From contig NC_084762.1 of assembly GCF_028858725.1 (NCBI RefSeq), positions 33,881,298-33,945,297 of the forward strand: a DNA stretch of 64,000 nt. The letters run 5' to 3'. The position numbers were made by a program, and so were the translations under genes. Under the pieces are notes generated by a model. That model worked only from the letters and a program-made list of their open reading frames with translations. It had not been told where the DNA came from and did no database searches. This document shows positions 22,845 through 35,600 of the stretch, one piece after another. Position 1 is the first letter of the stretch. Each line of letters starts with the position of its first letter. The DNA is from Colius striatus. Its lineage: Eukaryota; Chordata; Aves; Coliiformes; Coliidae.

Positions 22845-23270
22845 GTCGCGACCTCTGGGAGTCTCCCAAAGTTGTCTGGCTGGAGTCAGATTAGTCACAA
22901 GATAAACAGCCCTCCCGGCCAGCCCTGCAGGGCTCCACTCCGCTGGGCCCTCTCCTCCCTCCTCAGCCCCACGTAGCTCCCACCACAGGTGCCCAGGATG
23001 TAGGGCCCTGGCAGGCCTCTGCCTGCACCTCTCGGACACAGCGCCACAGCCTCCTGGCCGCTGGGACTGGGGAGCTGTGGGAATCCCACTCGGTTAATCT
23101 CCTGTGTCTTGGTGGGACAGGAATAGGCGGTACTGCCCCAGCACAGACATGTTTTGCAGTCCTCTGCTCCCCAGGCCGGAGCGGGCCAAGGCGGGCAGGA
23201 GCAAGCCTGGAGGTGGGAGGAGAAGGAGCAGCACTGAGTGCTGACAGAAGCGAGTCAGAGCCAGTCATCC
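22845..23270. other. GC-richer island within the PARD6G intron
   Basis: About 0.4 kb of clearly higher G+C with scattered CpGs (CCGGAGCGGGCCAAGGCGGG near 23180) in AT-rich intron. Several overlapping open frames on both strands reflect the base composition; none resembles a known protein. It could be an alternative promoter, an old repeat or a non-coding exon. Confidence 0.45.
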
Positions 23271-26200
23271 TCCACACCAAGGAAATATGGCCAGTGCAAC
23301 CCTGTGCTCTGGATACAGGAATGCTGGGATGGAAAAGGAGCACCAAGAAGCAATGCAAAAACAAGAGCCCCCTCAGATGGTGGTGGACAAGCGAGGAGCA
23401 ACCTCAAAGCACTGCTGGTACAAATCTGAAGAGTTGAAAACAGGTTTTATACAAATCTTAATGGTCTGTTTTCTAATGTGGAGGTGAAGCAAGGTCAAGA
23501 GCCCAATCTGTAGCAATTCAAATGGCATCTGTAATACTTGTCTTCCCCCAGTTGTCCCGCTGGCACCCTTCTCCCTTTGGAAGACAAGGCAGTTCACCTC
23601 ACAAATGCAAATCATTGCTCCTTCTAGATAAATATGAAGCAAGTCAGGAAGCCCTCTTTCCCGATGACAAGTCACAAAGTAGTAAAAGCTGCCTGCAGAG
23701 GACACTGGCAAGCACTACGTTTCTTGGGAGCTCAGTCACTCCCACGGAGGCCCAGCCCTGTGCCAGGCAATGCAGAGCTGACCTACCCTACAGAGAGGAG
23801 CTAGGAAGAAATTCCACCTTGCTGAGCAAAATGCCAACCCCATCCCTAATACATGGCTGCCCCCAGGTGAACCCTGCTACTGGAGTACCCCCAGCCCCTG
23901 CCTACAGGCTAAGGAAAGGCTGAAAAAAGTCAGTCTAAGGAGGGATGCCTGTCTGGATGCTGGTTCTCTCAGTGGAGGGAGAAAGCCCACAATACACCTT
24001 TTTTTTTTGTAGCACAGTAGTGGATATTGAAAGATTAAAACTGTACCTCAAGAGTTCTCAATGTTAAGTTTATCATAATCCCCATCATGCCCATTACCTC
24101 TGCCATGATGGTGGCACTTACCTCGGCTACAGCAACATGTTACTATGCTGTTTAATTCATCAGCTGTAACATCATGAGGCAAGAAAGAGCAATATCCCCA
24201 CCCCTCTTGCTCAGAACAGAAAGGAAACCTTGCCTAATATATAACTACTATGGCTTCTCCAGCAGAGAATAGAATAAATCTATTGTTTTTAATGTTAGAC
24301 TAGCAATATCCTTTCCTAGTTGTCACTAGAAAGCAAGAAGCACTTAACTCTTGTGTCTCCTCCATAAGTAAAAACTGCATGCTTTACTTAAAAGCAGCTT
24401 AAAGGATCATGTTGATTTTGGCAGAAGGATCAGCTGTGTAGTTATCAGCCAAATTTTCCCAACATTATTTTTTATAATGCTATATTCCTTTCTCCATCAC
24501 TGGCTAGGGCTCCATTGTGTGTAGAAAGTAATATAAAGCCTGCAGCCCGGGCAAACTTTGCACTCAAGGAGACTCCTCTAGAGCTGTGAACATTAACAGA
24601 ACCTGTGTACTCAAGGTATCAAGTCCTCAAATTACCACTAACTAGACTGCGAAGCTTCTCTTTTCCTAGAATATCAAGCACTGATCTGCAAGATTGAAAA
24701 AAATAAACAAGCAAAGACACCCCCCTCCCCCCCAAAAACACACCAATGTTTACATCACTTAATCAGGCTTCCTTCTTCAATCAGTTTTTGAGACACCACA
24801 TCATTATATGAGTTGAGTGTGGTAAGCTAGTGTCTGGTGTATTTTTCCCCTTAAAAAAGTGTTTCTTCCTATAAGCACATGATACAAACAAGGGAGTGGC
24901 AAACAGGAAGTGATTATTCAGAAATTAAAGAATTAGATCAGGTTCCATGATATCAGAACAAAACATGACACATGGCAAGTGAAGCTGACATTTACTGGCT
25001 CAAACATAGGAAACCTTTTTCTTTCTTTACTAAACCTAATTCAGGGCTCATGTAGTCATTCTTTTTCCTTAATGAATGTCACCTTTTGCAGCTGCAAGTA
25101 TTGATAAGCCTCCTGGGGAGCACAAGCTACTCCATGTAGCAAAGTTGTACCATACAATTCAATACAGACCTTCAGCTTCTACTCAAGTGTTTCTGAATGA
25201 GGCATAGCTCCTCTGCCAGTAGCAGCAGCAAGTCTCTGATGGCACTACTGCTCATGGTTTCACAGGCACGACTGCTCCAGAAGTGCTAAATGCAGACACT
25301 GTTCCAGTTCAGCCCTTGTCTCAGATAATAGCAATCACCTGCCATCACAAACAGAGCTGAGGTTCCCAGTGCGACACTTGGGCATGCCTGGTATCCCTGC
25401 CACTGGGAATTCCCTTAATGATCTCATTTTTCCTGTTACAAAGGAGGTAACATTGAGTCATCTCTACATTTGCTTGTTAAGTGGCATTGTTGAGGGACAG
25501 GGGCAGACATATACCTGAAAGAACATACAGTATTTACAGTTTTATTCCTGCTTTGAGTGAAGTGCACAGACTATGTTGAGACATAGCTTTTCCTGTGCCT
25601 GGAAATAACAGGTTGGGGCCAGATCACAGCCCATGCAACTCTTTAGTGTGCACTGACTGATTTACTACTATTTTAAGTTCCAGAAAAGTCACCTTAAAAA
25701 AAGTGCATCCTACACAGGAGGCCCAATTACATAAACCATTTATCATCTGTGGATCCTCAAGTGCCAAAAATAAAAATTTACTGTTCATGAGGGACTAAGC
25801 TCCCATTAGAATGGTTAAGCTTAAAACCTGGAGAGTACATCAGAGGTTACTAAGAACGGATGCAGTACATTAGGACTTCTTTTCATTACATCCAATAGCT
25901 TGTTTCCAAGAATGTTTTCCACAGAAGCATCTTCCCAATACAAAAGGCAAGCACTTGCTAAGCTGCCTTAAGTTTCAAAACAAGCTGCATCCCAGCAGAG
26001 GGAAAGTGAACTGCTACCAGTAACCTCAACTCACCACTTCTCACTGCTAATCGGGAGAGCTTCCTCCACCTTCAGTCCCTCCTGGGGTACTCTTGTGAGC
26101 AGCTATTTCACATCCTGACCCCCATATGAAACAAGAATGAATTAAAAAAACCCCTCTGCTTTCTTTACACAAAAGCCCAACATTCCTTTTCCATGTTTTT

Positions 26201-29200
26201 CCTCACCTCATTCTCTTAAGTTGCTAGACAGCATCAGGAACTGGAAAGACCTTTAATAATAAGCTCAGGCAGTATTACTAAATCCATACTGAATTCCCAC
26301 AACAGGAGCCAGATGATGACCAAGGCAAGAATTTTTATTTGATGATGCATTCTATCTTCAGGAAATAAAAGATGATGTCCAAGGACATGAAAAGGGAAGA
26401 TAAATAGTTATATAAAACAAAAACACTGTCTCTTAAGTTGGTGTGATTGATATGCCCTTTTAGGGGGGATATGAACAAATACAGCCTTAAGCTATGCTGT
26501 ATTTTAAAATGTACTCATTAACAGACTAATGAAACACTTTAAATAAAGTATAATAACTTCACAAAAGTTTCTGCACTGCAGAAATCAACACAAAGAACCA
26601 ACAACTCACTCTCAGGGTTAAAAGAGAGGTTTGCTTTGTGCTTATGTTAAGCCTAACGTACACGTTTCAAGGTGGCCAAGAAGGAAAGTGCAGCACCTCT
26701 GTATTGAGTACAGTACTCAGAGGCACAGCATCAATGCAGAGCTCCTCCTGCAAAAAAATGAAGAAATCCTGAGTGCTTCCTCCCTTGCTGAGTGACAGAT
26801 AGCATCAAGGAGACAGGTTAAACAGGTTTCAGAATGAACCTGCCCTTAGCTTAACAGCTAACACCGCACTAATTCATGGAGCTACAGTGAGCAGGGGGAA
26901 AAAAATAGGGAGGCAAGAATTTTTTTCTGGGCTTCTTTTCCCTTTATCTATCTAGATTGTATTTATCTGATCAGCTCCAGTTTTTCCTTCTCAATGGTTG
27001 CAACTAAACATCCAGATCACCACACTAAATCTCCACAGAAAACAGCTCATCTTGCCTTTGTATGAGGGTTTTTTTTTTGCAGAAGTCAGGCCTTTGGCAA
27101 CTGCCGGTCAAATGACAGTTGAAAGGAATCACCTCAGACCTTTAGTCTCCTCCACCTCTTAATGTACAGATACAGTACTAAAAGTTTAAGAACGAAAAGG
27201 GGAAAGAAGACTGTGGCTATGAATCACCTGCTTGTCTGGGAAAGAAAGAAGTCTGGAAAATCCTGATCCTAAGCATACCTGAAGTGTATTGAAAGAGGGA
27301 CCAGGCCAGTCAAGACCAGCTAGGCTTCACAGATATCAAAAAGCCAGTCAATGGAAGGGAAAATCTTATTTGCAACTTGTGTTTCTCCTGGAAAAGCACC
27401 ATTGTCCTGTCTGGTTTTATGCCTATCATGTCAGATCAGTCAAAGGCCACTGTAAAGTTAACATGACGCATTTCACATCACCTGCTTGCTTAAATAGCTA
27501 GGGAAACTGTTTTAGCTGAGCTCTGCTCTTTTTCTCTCCTCAGATTGTTGCGTTAATTAAAAAGTCTTGCTCTTGTATTACACAGCCCACAGGAAGCGAG
27601 GAGGAGATTCCTAGCTTTATAATCACATTGGTCAATAGCTCCCAGCGCTCTCACTGCAACTATGCATGGAGCCAGCACTGCACTCACTGTTGGTTTGACA
27701 GGCTGTGGGAGGATGCTGCGGAGGAGACTCCTCACGTTATGCAGAATCAGCCCCAGCTCCTTCACAATAGGCGCTTTCTGCAGAAACGCAGCATAAAATC
27801 CTCCCTAAAACTAAAGAAACATCTGAGCAAATTTCTCAAGCAGAAAGTCAGCCCCACAAAAATCCACTTGATAAACAAAAGGCAATTGCTAGCTGGCAAG
27901 TTGGGGGATATCAATGTTTCACCCTCAGGCTCACCCCAGCCCCTAAAGCTAACAAGTAAGTAAAAAATATTACTATTGTCACCTCCAAGTTCAGAGTTTC
28001 CATCTTGGAAGCAGTACAAGAAATGAGTCACTCTATATACCTTGGCAGTGATTTGCAAGCCAACAGGGAATATCCAGAAGGAAATAATGTCACCAATTGG
28101 TGAGGCAGCAGCAATGTTTATCAGCTTAAACAAGTTTGTGTCTCAGTGCTTCTAATTAAGTATGGCCACAGTGAATCTCCAATTCACCAGTCATAAAACT
28201 TTCAATTCAGATGTAATTTACAACTTAATATGCCTAAAATTTAGCTTAAGTTATCACAGTTACTAAAAAAAATATCCTAATCGCTTAGGAAAAATACTAG
28301 ATATCAGGATGACACCAAGTGGTGAGTTCTTTAGAATACCTGTATTGCCCCTGCCCAAGCCCTGCAAGGTCTTTAGAAGAGCAGAAGGTTGAACACTGGA
28401 GATGCATTCAGCTTGAGGCCAGAGAAAGTGCCACCTCTCTAGGCAGCAGGAGGAATATGGGGAAGAGCCAGGGGAAGGAAGCCTTCGGAAACAGGAGCCA
28501 GGCGTGGTGCCACAGGGCACCCATGGGGACAGTAACCAGAGCAGCTCAGCATAGACAGGAACAGGGTGGGGAGCTGCCAGCCTGAGCAACTTTGACAGCC
28601 TGAGGAAGATTTAGCTTTCTGAAGCTAAAGCTGACTAATGTCAAGAATTTCCAAGGTGAGAGCAATCTAATTAGAAAAAAATCCCTGAAAAACAAAAAAA
28701 AACACCAAAAAAATCCAACATGAAACAAAAACCCCACAAAGAAAAAAAAGCACCCAAACCCATTCTGTACTGGTTACGTAAGTTCTGAGGGAGGTATCAA
28801 TAAATGAGATACTGAATAAGGACTGCTTATCTGTTAAATGAGGTGCTTCATACTGTACAAGATGACAATTATTCAATAAAGGTAAGAATAAACTGAGAAA
28901 TTAAGAGCTCTAAATATATCCATTTGCTACATAATCCATAGTAATTTACACCTTTGCAATCTGTCTGATAAGCAATGCTAAACGTACATGGCAAGTAGTG
29001 CACTTAAGGAAAACTCTTCATGTGGCTTACAGTTTTGAGCTAGAAATTTACTTTCATGAAGCAGTAATACTGATATAAGAACTTAACTTTTGAGGCAGAC
29101 AGTCAGGAGACCAGCACAAAACCAGGTTTATGGCATGGTAGAGTTTGCATGAATGTCAGACCAAAGGCTGGTTAAGAAGCCATGAGAATAACACCAAGTA

Positions 29201-32200
29201 GTCACTCCAGAGAAAGTGTCTTAATTGAGCAAAGTCTTTAAGCAGATTTTCCTCTGTCTACTTCTAACAGATCTACTATCCTCACAGGAATTATTCCTTC
29301 ACAGCATGCCAAATGCCTTTGTTACTAAAAATACTTTACAAATGGTAGAAGCTGGACATGTGTGAGCAAGAACCACAAGCAACAATTGCATGTTTTCAAA
29401 ATTATTTGAAAAAAATGAGGATGCAAACTCCTTCCACTACATTGACTCAGAAAGCAGGAAACACATCTTGTCAACCTCTCCCCGTCCTAAGAAGTTTTAC
29501 AACTATCTGATAACAGACTACATAAACATCCCTTCTAGCCTTTTTTATTTGTTAATATTATTGCAAGTCTCTAGGATGCTTTCCTTAAAGCCTCAAATGG
29601 AAGAAAGTAACAGTGAGCCAAAACCCTTCCCTCTTCTCTGGGATTTATAGATGCCTTAGGTAAGCATCAAAATAAGATACAACAGTTTGACTAATATGCT
29701 TGAATCCTCAGGTTTTATCTCCGTCACTGTGTATAGGCTATGCCTTGTCAGCTGCCAAAGGTTAATGTGTATGTTTTTAACATTGCAATGCCAAAATCAC
29801 AAAATAAAAGCCTTGCAAGAGCCTCTTTTAATTAAATACCAAGTCTCTGCTGCCCACTTGATAGGGCACTTTAAACATCCTTATATCTAAGCAGATATAA
29901 ACTGTGCCTTTGCAAGCACAAGGCATCTTTACAAAACTTGTGTTCATTTCTTGTCACAAGGAAATGGTTTTTTTGAAAATTGCTTTTAAATTTCCATTTT
30001 TTAGGTATCAGTGCGTAAGGCAGCACCACATAGAATGTGCTCCTTACTGGCACTGCAGTTATTGCACATTGTATTGCTCACGCAGATATTACAGCTGTCA
30101 GCACACACGTATCACCAACCACAATTATCCATAGGCTCCTCAAAAAAACCCTGCCTTTATACAATAATATTCTCACTATACCCATTCCAAGAAATCAGTC
30201 ACATTACAGTGGAGAACAATGGATCTAAATGACCATTTACAACAAGAGTAACTCGTAAGTTTGAGAACTTGGTTTGCAAAGCAGTTCTCTTTACATGTCT
30301 AAGCTGCCACTGAAATAGGCTGAACCACGGAAGGGAAACTCTTCCTCTCACAGGAGGCTTTGCCTACTGGCAGTTTCCACCAGCTCAGCAGCAGCCACCA
30401 CTACTTGCCGAATGACCTCCAAATTCAAGTCCTGTGAAGAGCCTCACAGCCAAGGGGCAAGGTAAGGCAGCAAAGCACTGCAAGAAAGTTCAGACTTCTT
30501 GCACTGTGGAGCGCATGATTCAGATACAGGATGAGAAGCTGTTTTGCTTCTATGAATTTACACAAGATCAATACTGATAATTTATCTCAATTGCTACAGC
30601 ATGGAAGGCCATGTTAAAAAAAATAAATAAAAGAAAGAAAACTCTATCAGGCTTCTTCCTTCCTCCTCCATTTTTATTTTCCCTTCTTCACATGTCTAAT
30701 GGAGCATGAAAGCTGTTGTTTAATCCCATCCACTACCACTCTCTGCCAGCAACACAGCCAAAAGATTCTAGCTCTAAAATTTACAGACTGTTATATAACC
30801 TGTCAGCACCTCTAATGTAAAAAATATTTCAGATCACATCCTTCAAACAATTTCCATCAGAGGAAGTCATGCTGTCAGTGGGATGCAGAAGGTGGAGGGA
30901 TCGTGTTTACTGTTAGACTTGAAAACTTAATTGGGAAGGGACTTCTAATTAAAAGCTAACACCTGAAATACCACACATGTTCATCTAGAAGACCAGCCTA
31001 AAGTTTGTTGATGAAGAATCATTGCAGAAGGTGAGCAGCAACTAATGTGAGAGGAATGGGACATTCAGGAAAACATTGCTCAATCTTTGTTTAGGGTAGG
31101 AAGTGATACCAGAGGAGAGACATGGTCCTGAGAGGTCGGGGTTGGAGGACTGTCAGGAATGCAGGGACTGTGGCTTACTAAAGCTATGAGTTCTCATTTT
31201 ATTTTAGGACAACCTTGATTCTGTGATGTTCCTTGTTTCAGTCATGCTGTATTATCCTTACAGGCCCCCTGTCCTTCCAGTTAAATCACAAGCTGCTAGC
31301 TGAATATTGGCCCACTAGAGGTACCTCAGACTTGCCACTCAAACCTGACCATACAACAAATGTAGGCAAAGAGTCACCACAGTTTTCAAGTGTGAGAGTC
31401 AAATAATGTTGGCAAAGCTGGGACTACCACTGTGAGGACAATACGTCTAATATCCCACAGCATGCCTGAGTGGCTTCCATATGCATAAGCCAGGCTGAGC
31501 ACAGCTCTGGCTTACTCTCAGCCAATTAATGACTGAAGAATGGGGAAACAAGAAGTAGATATACTGTGGGTCTTCTCATGAACACTCCCACCTTCAAATA
31601 AAAGCCATATTCCTACCCAGTGTTGGGAGAGATGAACACCCCTGCTCAGACTGTCGCCACACCTCTCACGAGCAAGAGCAGCGAGACTCTCCGAAGAGTA
31701 ATTGGCTCATTACAGGGCTCTAATACGTACGCAGCACATTTCAGTTCTGGTTATTCATCAATGACCGATCCGTACTGACAGCACACCTTTGCCAAACCCA
31801 CACAACAGGCCCAGTTTGAATCCTCCAACATTGCCATGAACACCCCTGAATTTTGCTAACTAAACTCCACCCTTCACTCTTTCAGTGACAAGCAACTAGG
31901 CACTCCAGGATGCTCCAGGCTGATAAACAAACTCCTTTTGATTTCTGTCGATTGTATTGATATGAGTAGCTCTTCAGAAGCTGGCTCTACACAACACAGA
32001 AGCAGTAAGGAAAAATAAAAACACACTGATAAAAAACAGGGTCACTAATAGGTGAACCACCTGAAGAAGCAAATCATTTGCCAGCTATTGGCCTGATTTA
32101 CTCTGCTCATCCAGCAACCCTTTGTCTAGTCTCTCCCAACAGACATCTTCAGGGCAGGGACTTGTATCCACAATTTCGATACAGAGTCTTCAAATTCTGA

Positions 32201-32554
32201 ACACAACATAGAGACCATTCAAGCTTATGGAAGAGAGAATGCTTGCAATGAAAAGACTGGTTTGTAAACAATCTTCAAACCCTTTTCATACATATTTATA
32301 TATTAAATACATTTATTTTTCATGTTCTTCCATACATATGAACATGCACTCACAATTTTCAATCACACTTTTTCATTTGCTTTATCCTAATGCTGTCTGG
32401 AAGACAGCCATACTACATTGAACATTTCATCATTTCCAAATCTAGGTAAATATAGTGGCCTAAAGGCAATCTGGATTTAATTCTAAGAGCAGCTTTGCCT
32501 CAACTGTATTTTGTTTGTGAAGAGGCAATCTAAAGGCCCACTTTAGCTTGGTGG

Positions 32555-32606
32555 GCTTGAATGAACCATTCTGGTTGGAGAAAGACCTTTTAGATCCAGT
32601 CCAAGA
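32555..32606 (-). mobile_element. Possible degraded CR1 fragment
   Basis: The text CCATTCTGGTTGGAGAAAGA followed by CCTTTTAGATCCAGTCCAAG resembles an inverted CR1 3' end, but it is only about 50 bp and diverged. Confidence 0.35.
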
Positions 32607-35600
32607 TATTCCACTTGGGCTGCAGAGAGACTTTCAGTGTAAAAGCTTTGCTCTATTTCCATCACCAAGGGTAGAAGAGCAGTATGGAAAACATACTTGA
32701 AAGGCAGTTAGGAAAGAAGTAGTGGTACTATTCAGTTCTAAAGAAAGACTAAAAGCAGGCATGAGTTATAAGGACTACATTCATCCTGTTGGTAGTTTTA
32801 CTAGAAGAACAGATTCTATCCGTGAGCACTTCCAGCATACATCTCCATGCCTTGTGCTACAAGTTGAGCTCTCAGACTGAAAACTTTACACACTTGCTGT
32901 ATCTGAGCTTGAATTTGGACAGACATCTTGTCCATTCTTTCATCTAGCGTTTGTGGCTAAATCAATCAGTCCCCCATTTTCATCTTAACCTTTTCTTGAC
33001 TGTAGGATATCAATAGTATCAAATGGTTTCTCTTTTCAGTTCTCCTAGCTAAATAAGAAGTTTCTAGATCAAGTCCATAATTAATAGTAATTTTGAGAGG
33101 GCTCGCTGAATGAAGTCCCCACCTCAGTGTCCTCCTGCTCCCTTCCTAAAAGGTTCCTGTGCTGACAAAAAAAATGAGAAGAAAAAAAAAAAAAGGAAAA
33201 AATTATATATATTCTGGGCGTAAAGGATTATTTTATGAAATTTATGTGCAGTTTTATAGTAGAAGGCTACCAATTCAGAACCAATAAATCATAGCACAGG
33301 TTCAAAACACTGGTCCTTACAGGTGAGTATTTGCTAAATTATCTTCACACAAAAATCTGAGGCCAGCCTGCTCCATGTCTGATTTTGCAGCCTTTGCTTT
33401 GAAAGTTATTCTTTTCAAGTCAAGAGATACCTGATAAAGTCAAATTTGTAAGATAGCTTTGTATCAACTATTGCTCTATACCTTTACAGTAATCAGCAAT
33501 CTTATAGATGTTATCACCTGACTATACAAACACCACCTCTAAACGAGCTACTGAGGAAAACATGCAGGAAATAAAGTCATGGGTTTCGCTTTGGAGATAA
33601 GGGACTTAAGGAGAAATATTTGAAGGATCATTAACAAAAATCCCAATGATAGTGAGCTAGTAATTGGTTGTCCATCTGTCTTGGAATCAGAACAAATCTT
33701 TGAAACTTGTTTACCAGTCCAAAGGCCTTCAAAATAAGACTGTCGACTGCATGACAGGCATGGCTCCTACTGTTATTGGCCTGCAACTTGGGATGACTGC
33801 TACCTGTATAGCTACTCATAAGCCTTCTAGCATTAAAGGGAAGCTGGCCTATGGATTTACCACTTGTGGACATAACTGCCCAGTGCCCATACACAAGGCT
33901 AAAAAACAAATTCCACTCTAAATGTGGGAGACCCTCCCAATCTAATCTGCAGAGAACTGTCAGCAAGTTACTTTGGTATAAGCAGAAAGACCTGGAGAGG
34001 GGATAGTGCCATAGCTTGCTTTGACAGACTGGTCAGTTTTTGAAGAGACGTCTTCTAAAGAAAGCAAAGGTTTGTATCTGACAGTGAACAAGATCTGGAG
34101 TAATAGGAGATAAAAGATTGGGTTGTTTGTCCTAGGAGGTTCTGATAGGAGCTAAAAGCAATGCTTATGTTCTGGCCAGCGTCACTGATGGAAGGCAGCA
34201 GAGTCATGGTGACATGCCAGCAGATGAAAGCAGTGTTAAGTGCTACCACAGAGGAAGCAGAAAGCATCCAATCATCTGCTGTCCTCACTAAAACAGTAGC
34301 TACTTAAGTAAAAAAAAAGTCTTTATGAAAACCAGGAGCAATAACAGCTTGTTCTTCAGACTGTCAAGTTTATAGTTATCCACTCTGGTTTTCACAGCAG
34401 AGGCATACAAGGTAGTAGTTCAGTGTATACACACAGAGAGCTAAAGACTGTCATGGACACTCAGTGACAAAGAGATTTCAGACAGCACAGAGGGTGGAGA
34501 TAAGTAAGAACCAAAATAAGCAAGAAAAGAGGAGGGACACAGGATAAAAGAAAAAAAAAAGGGTAGGGGTGAGGTGTTTAGTGCTGAGTTGAGTACAGTG
34601 AACACTGACTACCAAAAAGAAGCACTAAGAATATTTGGAAGAGTCCAAGTCTGTATAGTCCTAGAATGTTAGCCACAGGGGAAGAAGATTAGATGACAAG
34701 AGAGTTTGGCTTAAGATCGTGAGGTAGAAAGAATATTGTGGCCAGCACTGAGGAAAGCTAAAAATTATTTGGTAGAAGAAGGAACTGAAAGCGTTGCTAA
34801 GACTGAAAGAAACTCTGTAAATAGACCTAGTTTCCTCAGTCATCTCACTTCACTCAGAGATGGTCTTTCCTTAAGGCAGATTCCAGGAAGTAGATGAAGA
34901 GCTCACACCATCTAGATACAAATTGATAATTTGTATCCTCCTCTCTTTCAACCAAAGAAAATATTCAGTGAGAAAACACTATTCCAACCGGACATCAAAC
35001 CCTTTAATTTTCTCTCCTAGATAAAGACAGCTTTAGCTTTTCTCTTCAAATGATACATTAAGAACACTAGTTCGTAAGGCATCCATTCACTTCAACTACA
35101 TTTACAGGACCACATCACCAGTTGTCATACATCATCAGTGTTCCACCAAAGTCAGTGGAGCTGCAGTTGGATCTGCTTCATGACCTTCACAGAACCTGCG
35201 GTGCTCTCAAGTTGCATAAAAAAAACCCCCCACCTCTATCCTTCAGAGATTTATCTATTTTCTATCAAGACAGTGAATCTTAGCTTTTGTTTCTGGGCAA
35301 GTCTCCAAAGTCTGGGCCTAGTCTTTTGTGATCCTCTTCCTGCTTTGTCTCTCAGCTTACATCAAGGGAGTTGCAGGCCTTTCATTAAGCTAGGTTTGAA
35401 ATACAGCACTTGGATTCATCATTAAATTCTACTTGTTAAGTTCAGTTTGGGTCCATTATCTCACATTAAGTGGTGGAACTTCATTGTGTCTAGCAGCTCA
35501 TTGGACTTGACAATCCCTTCTGTCTCTTAAGAGTCATCAGCTTCCTAAACAGCAAAGACAATTACTTCCATATGGCAGTTACTTCAAGCTTCTCCACTCC

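Noticed and set aside
22963-23364. 133-codon minus-strand open frame with a hydrophobic start
   Set aside because: Looks like a signal peptide at first, but it sits in the GC-rich island and overlaps several other frames; the product is not recognisable.
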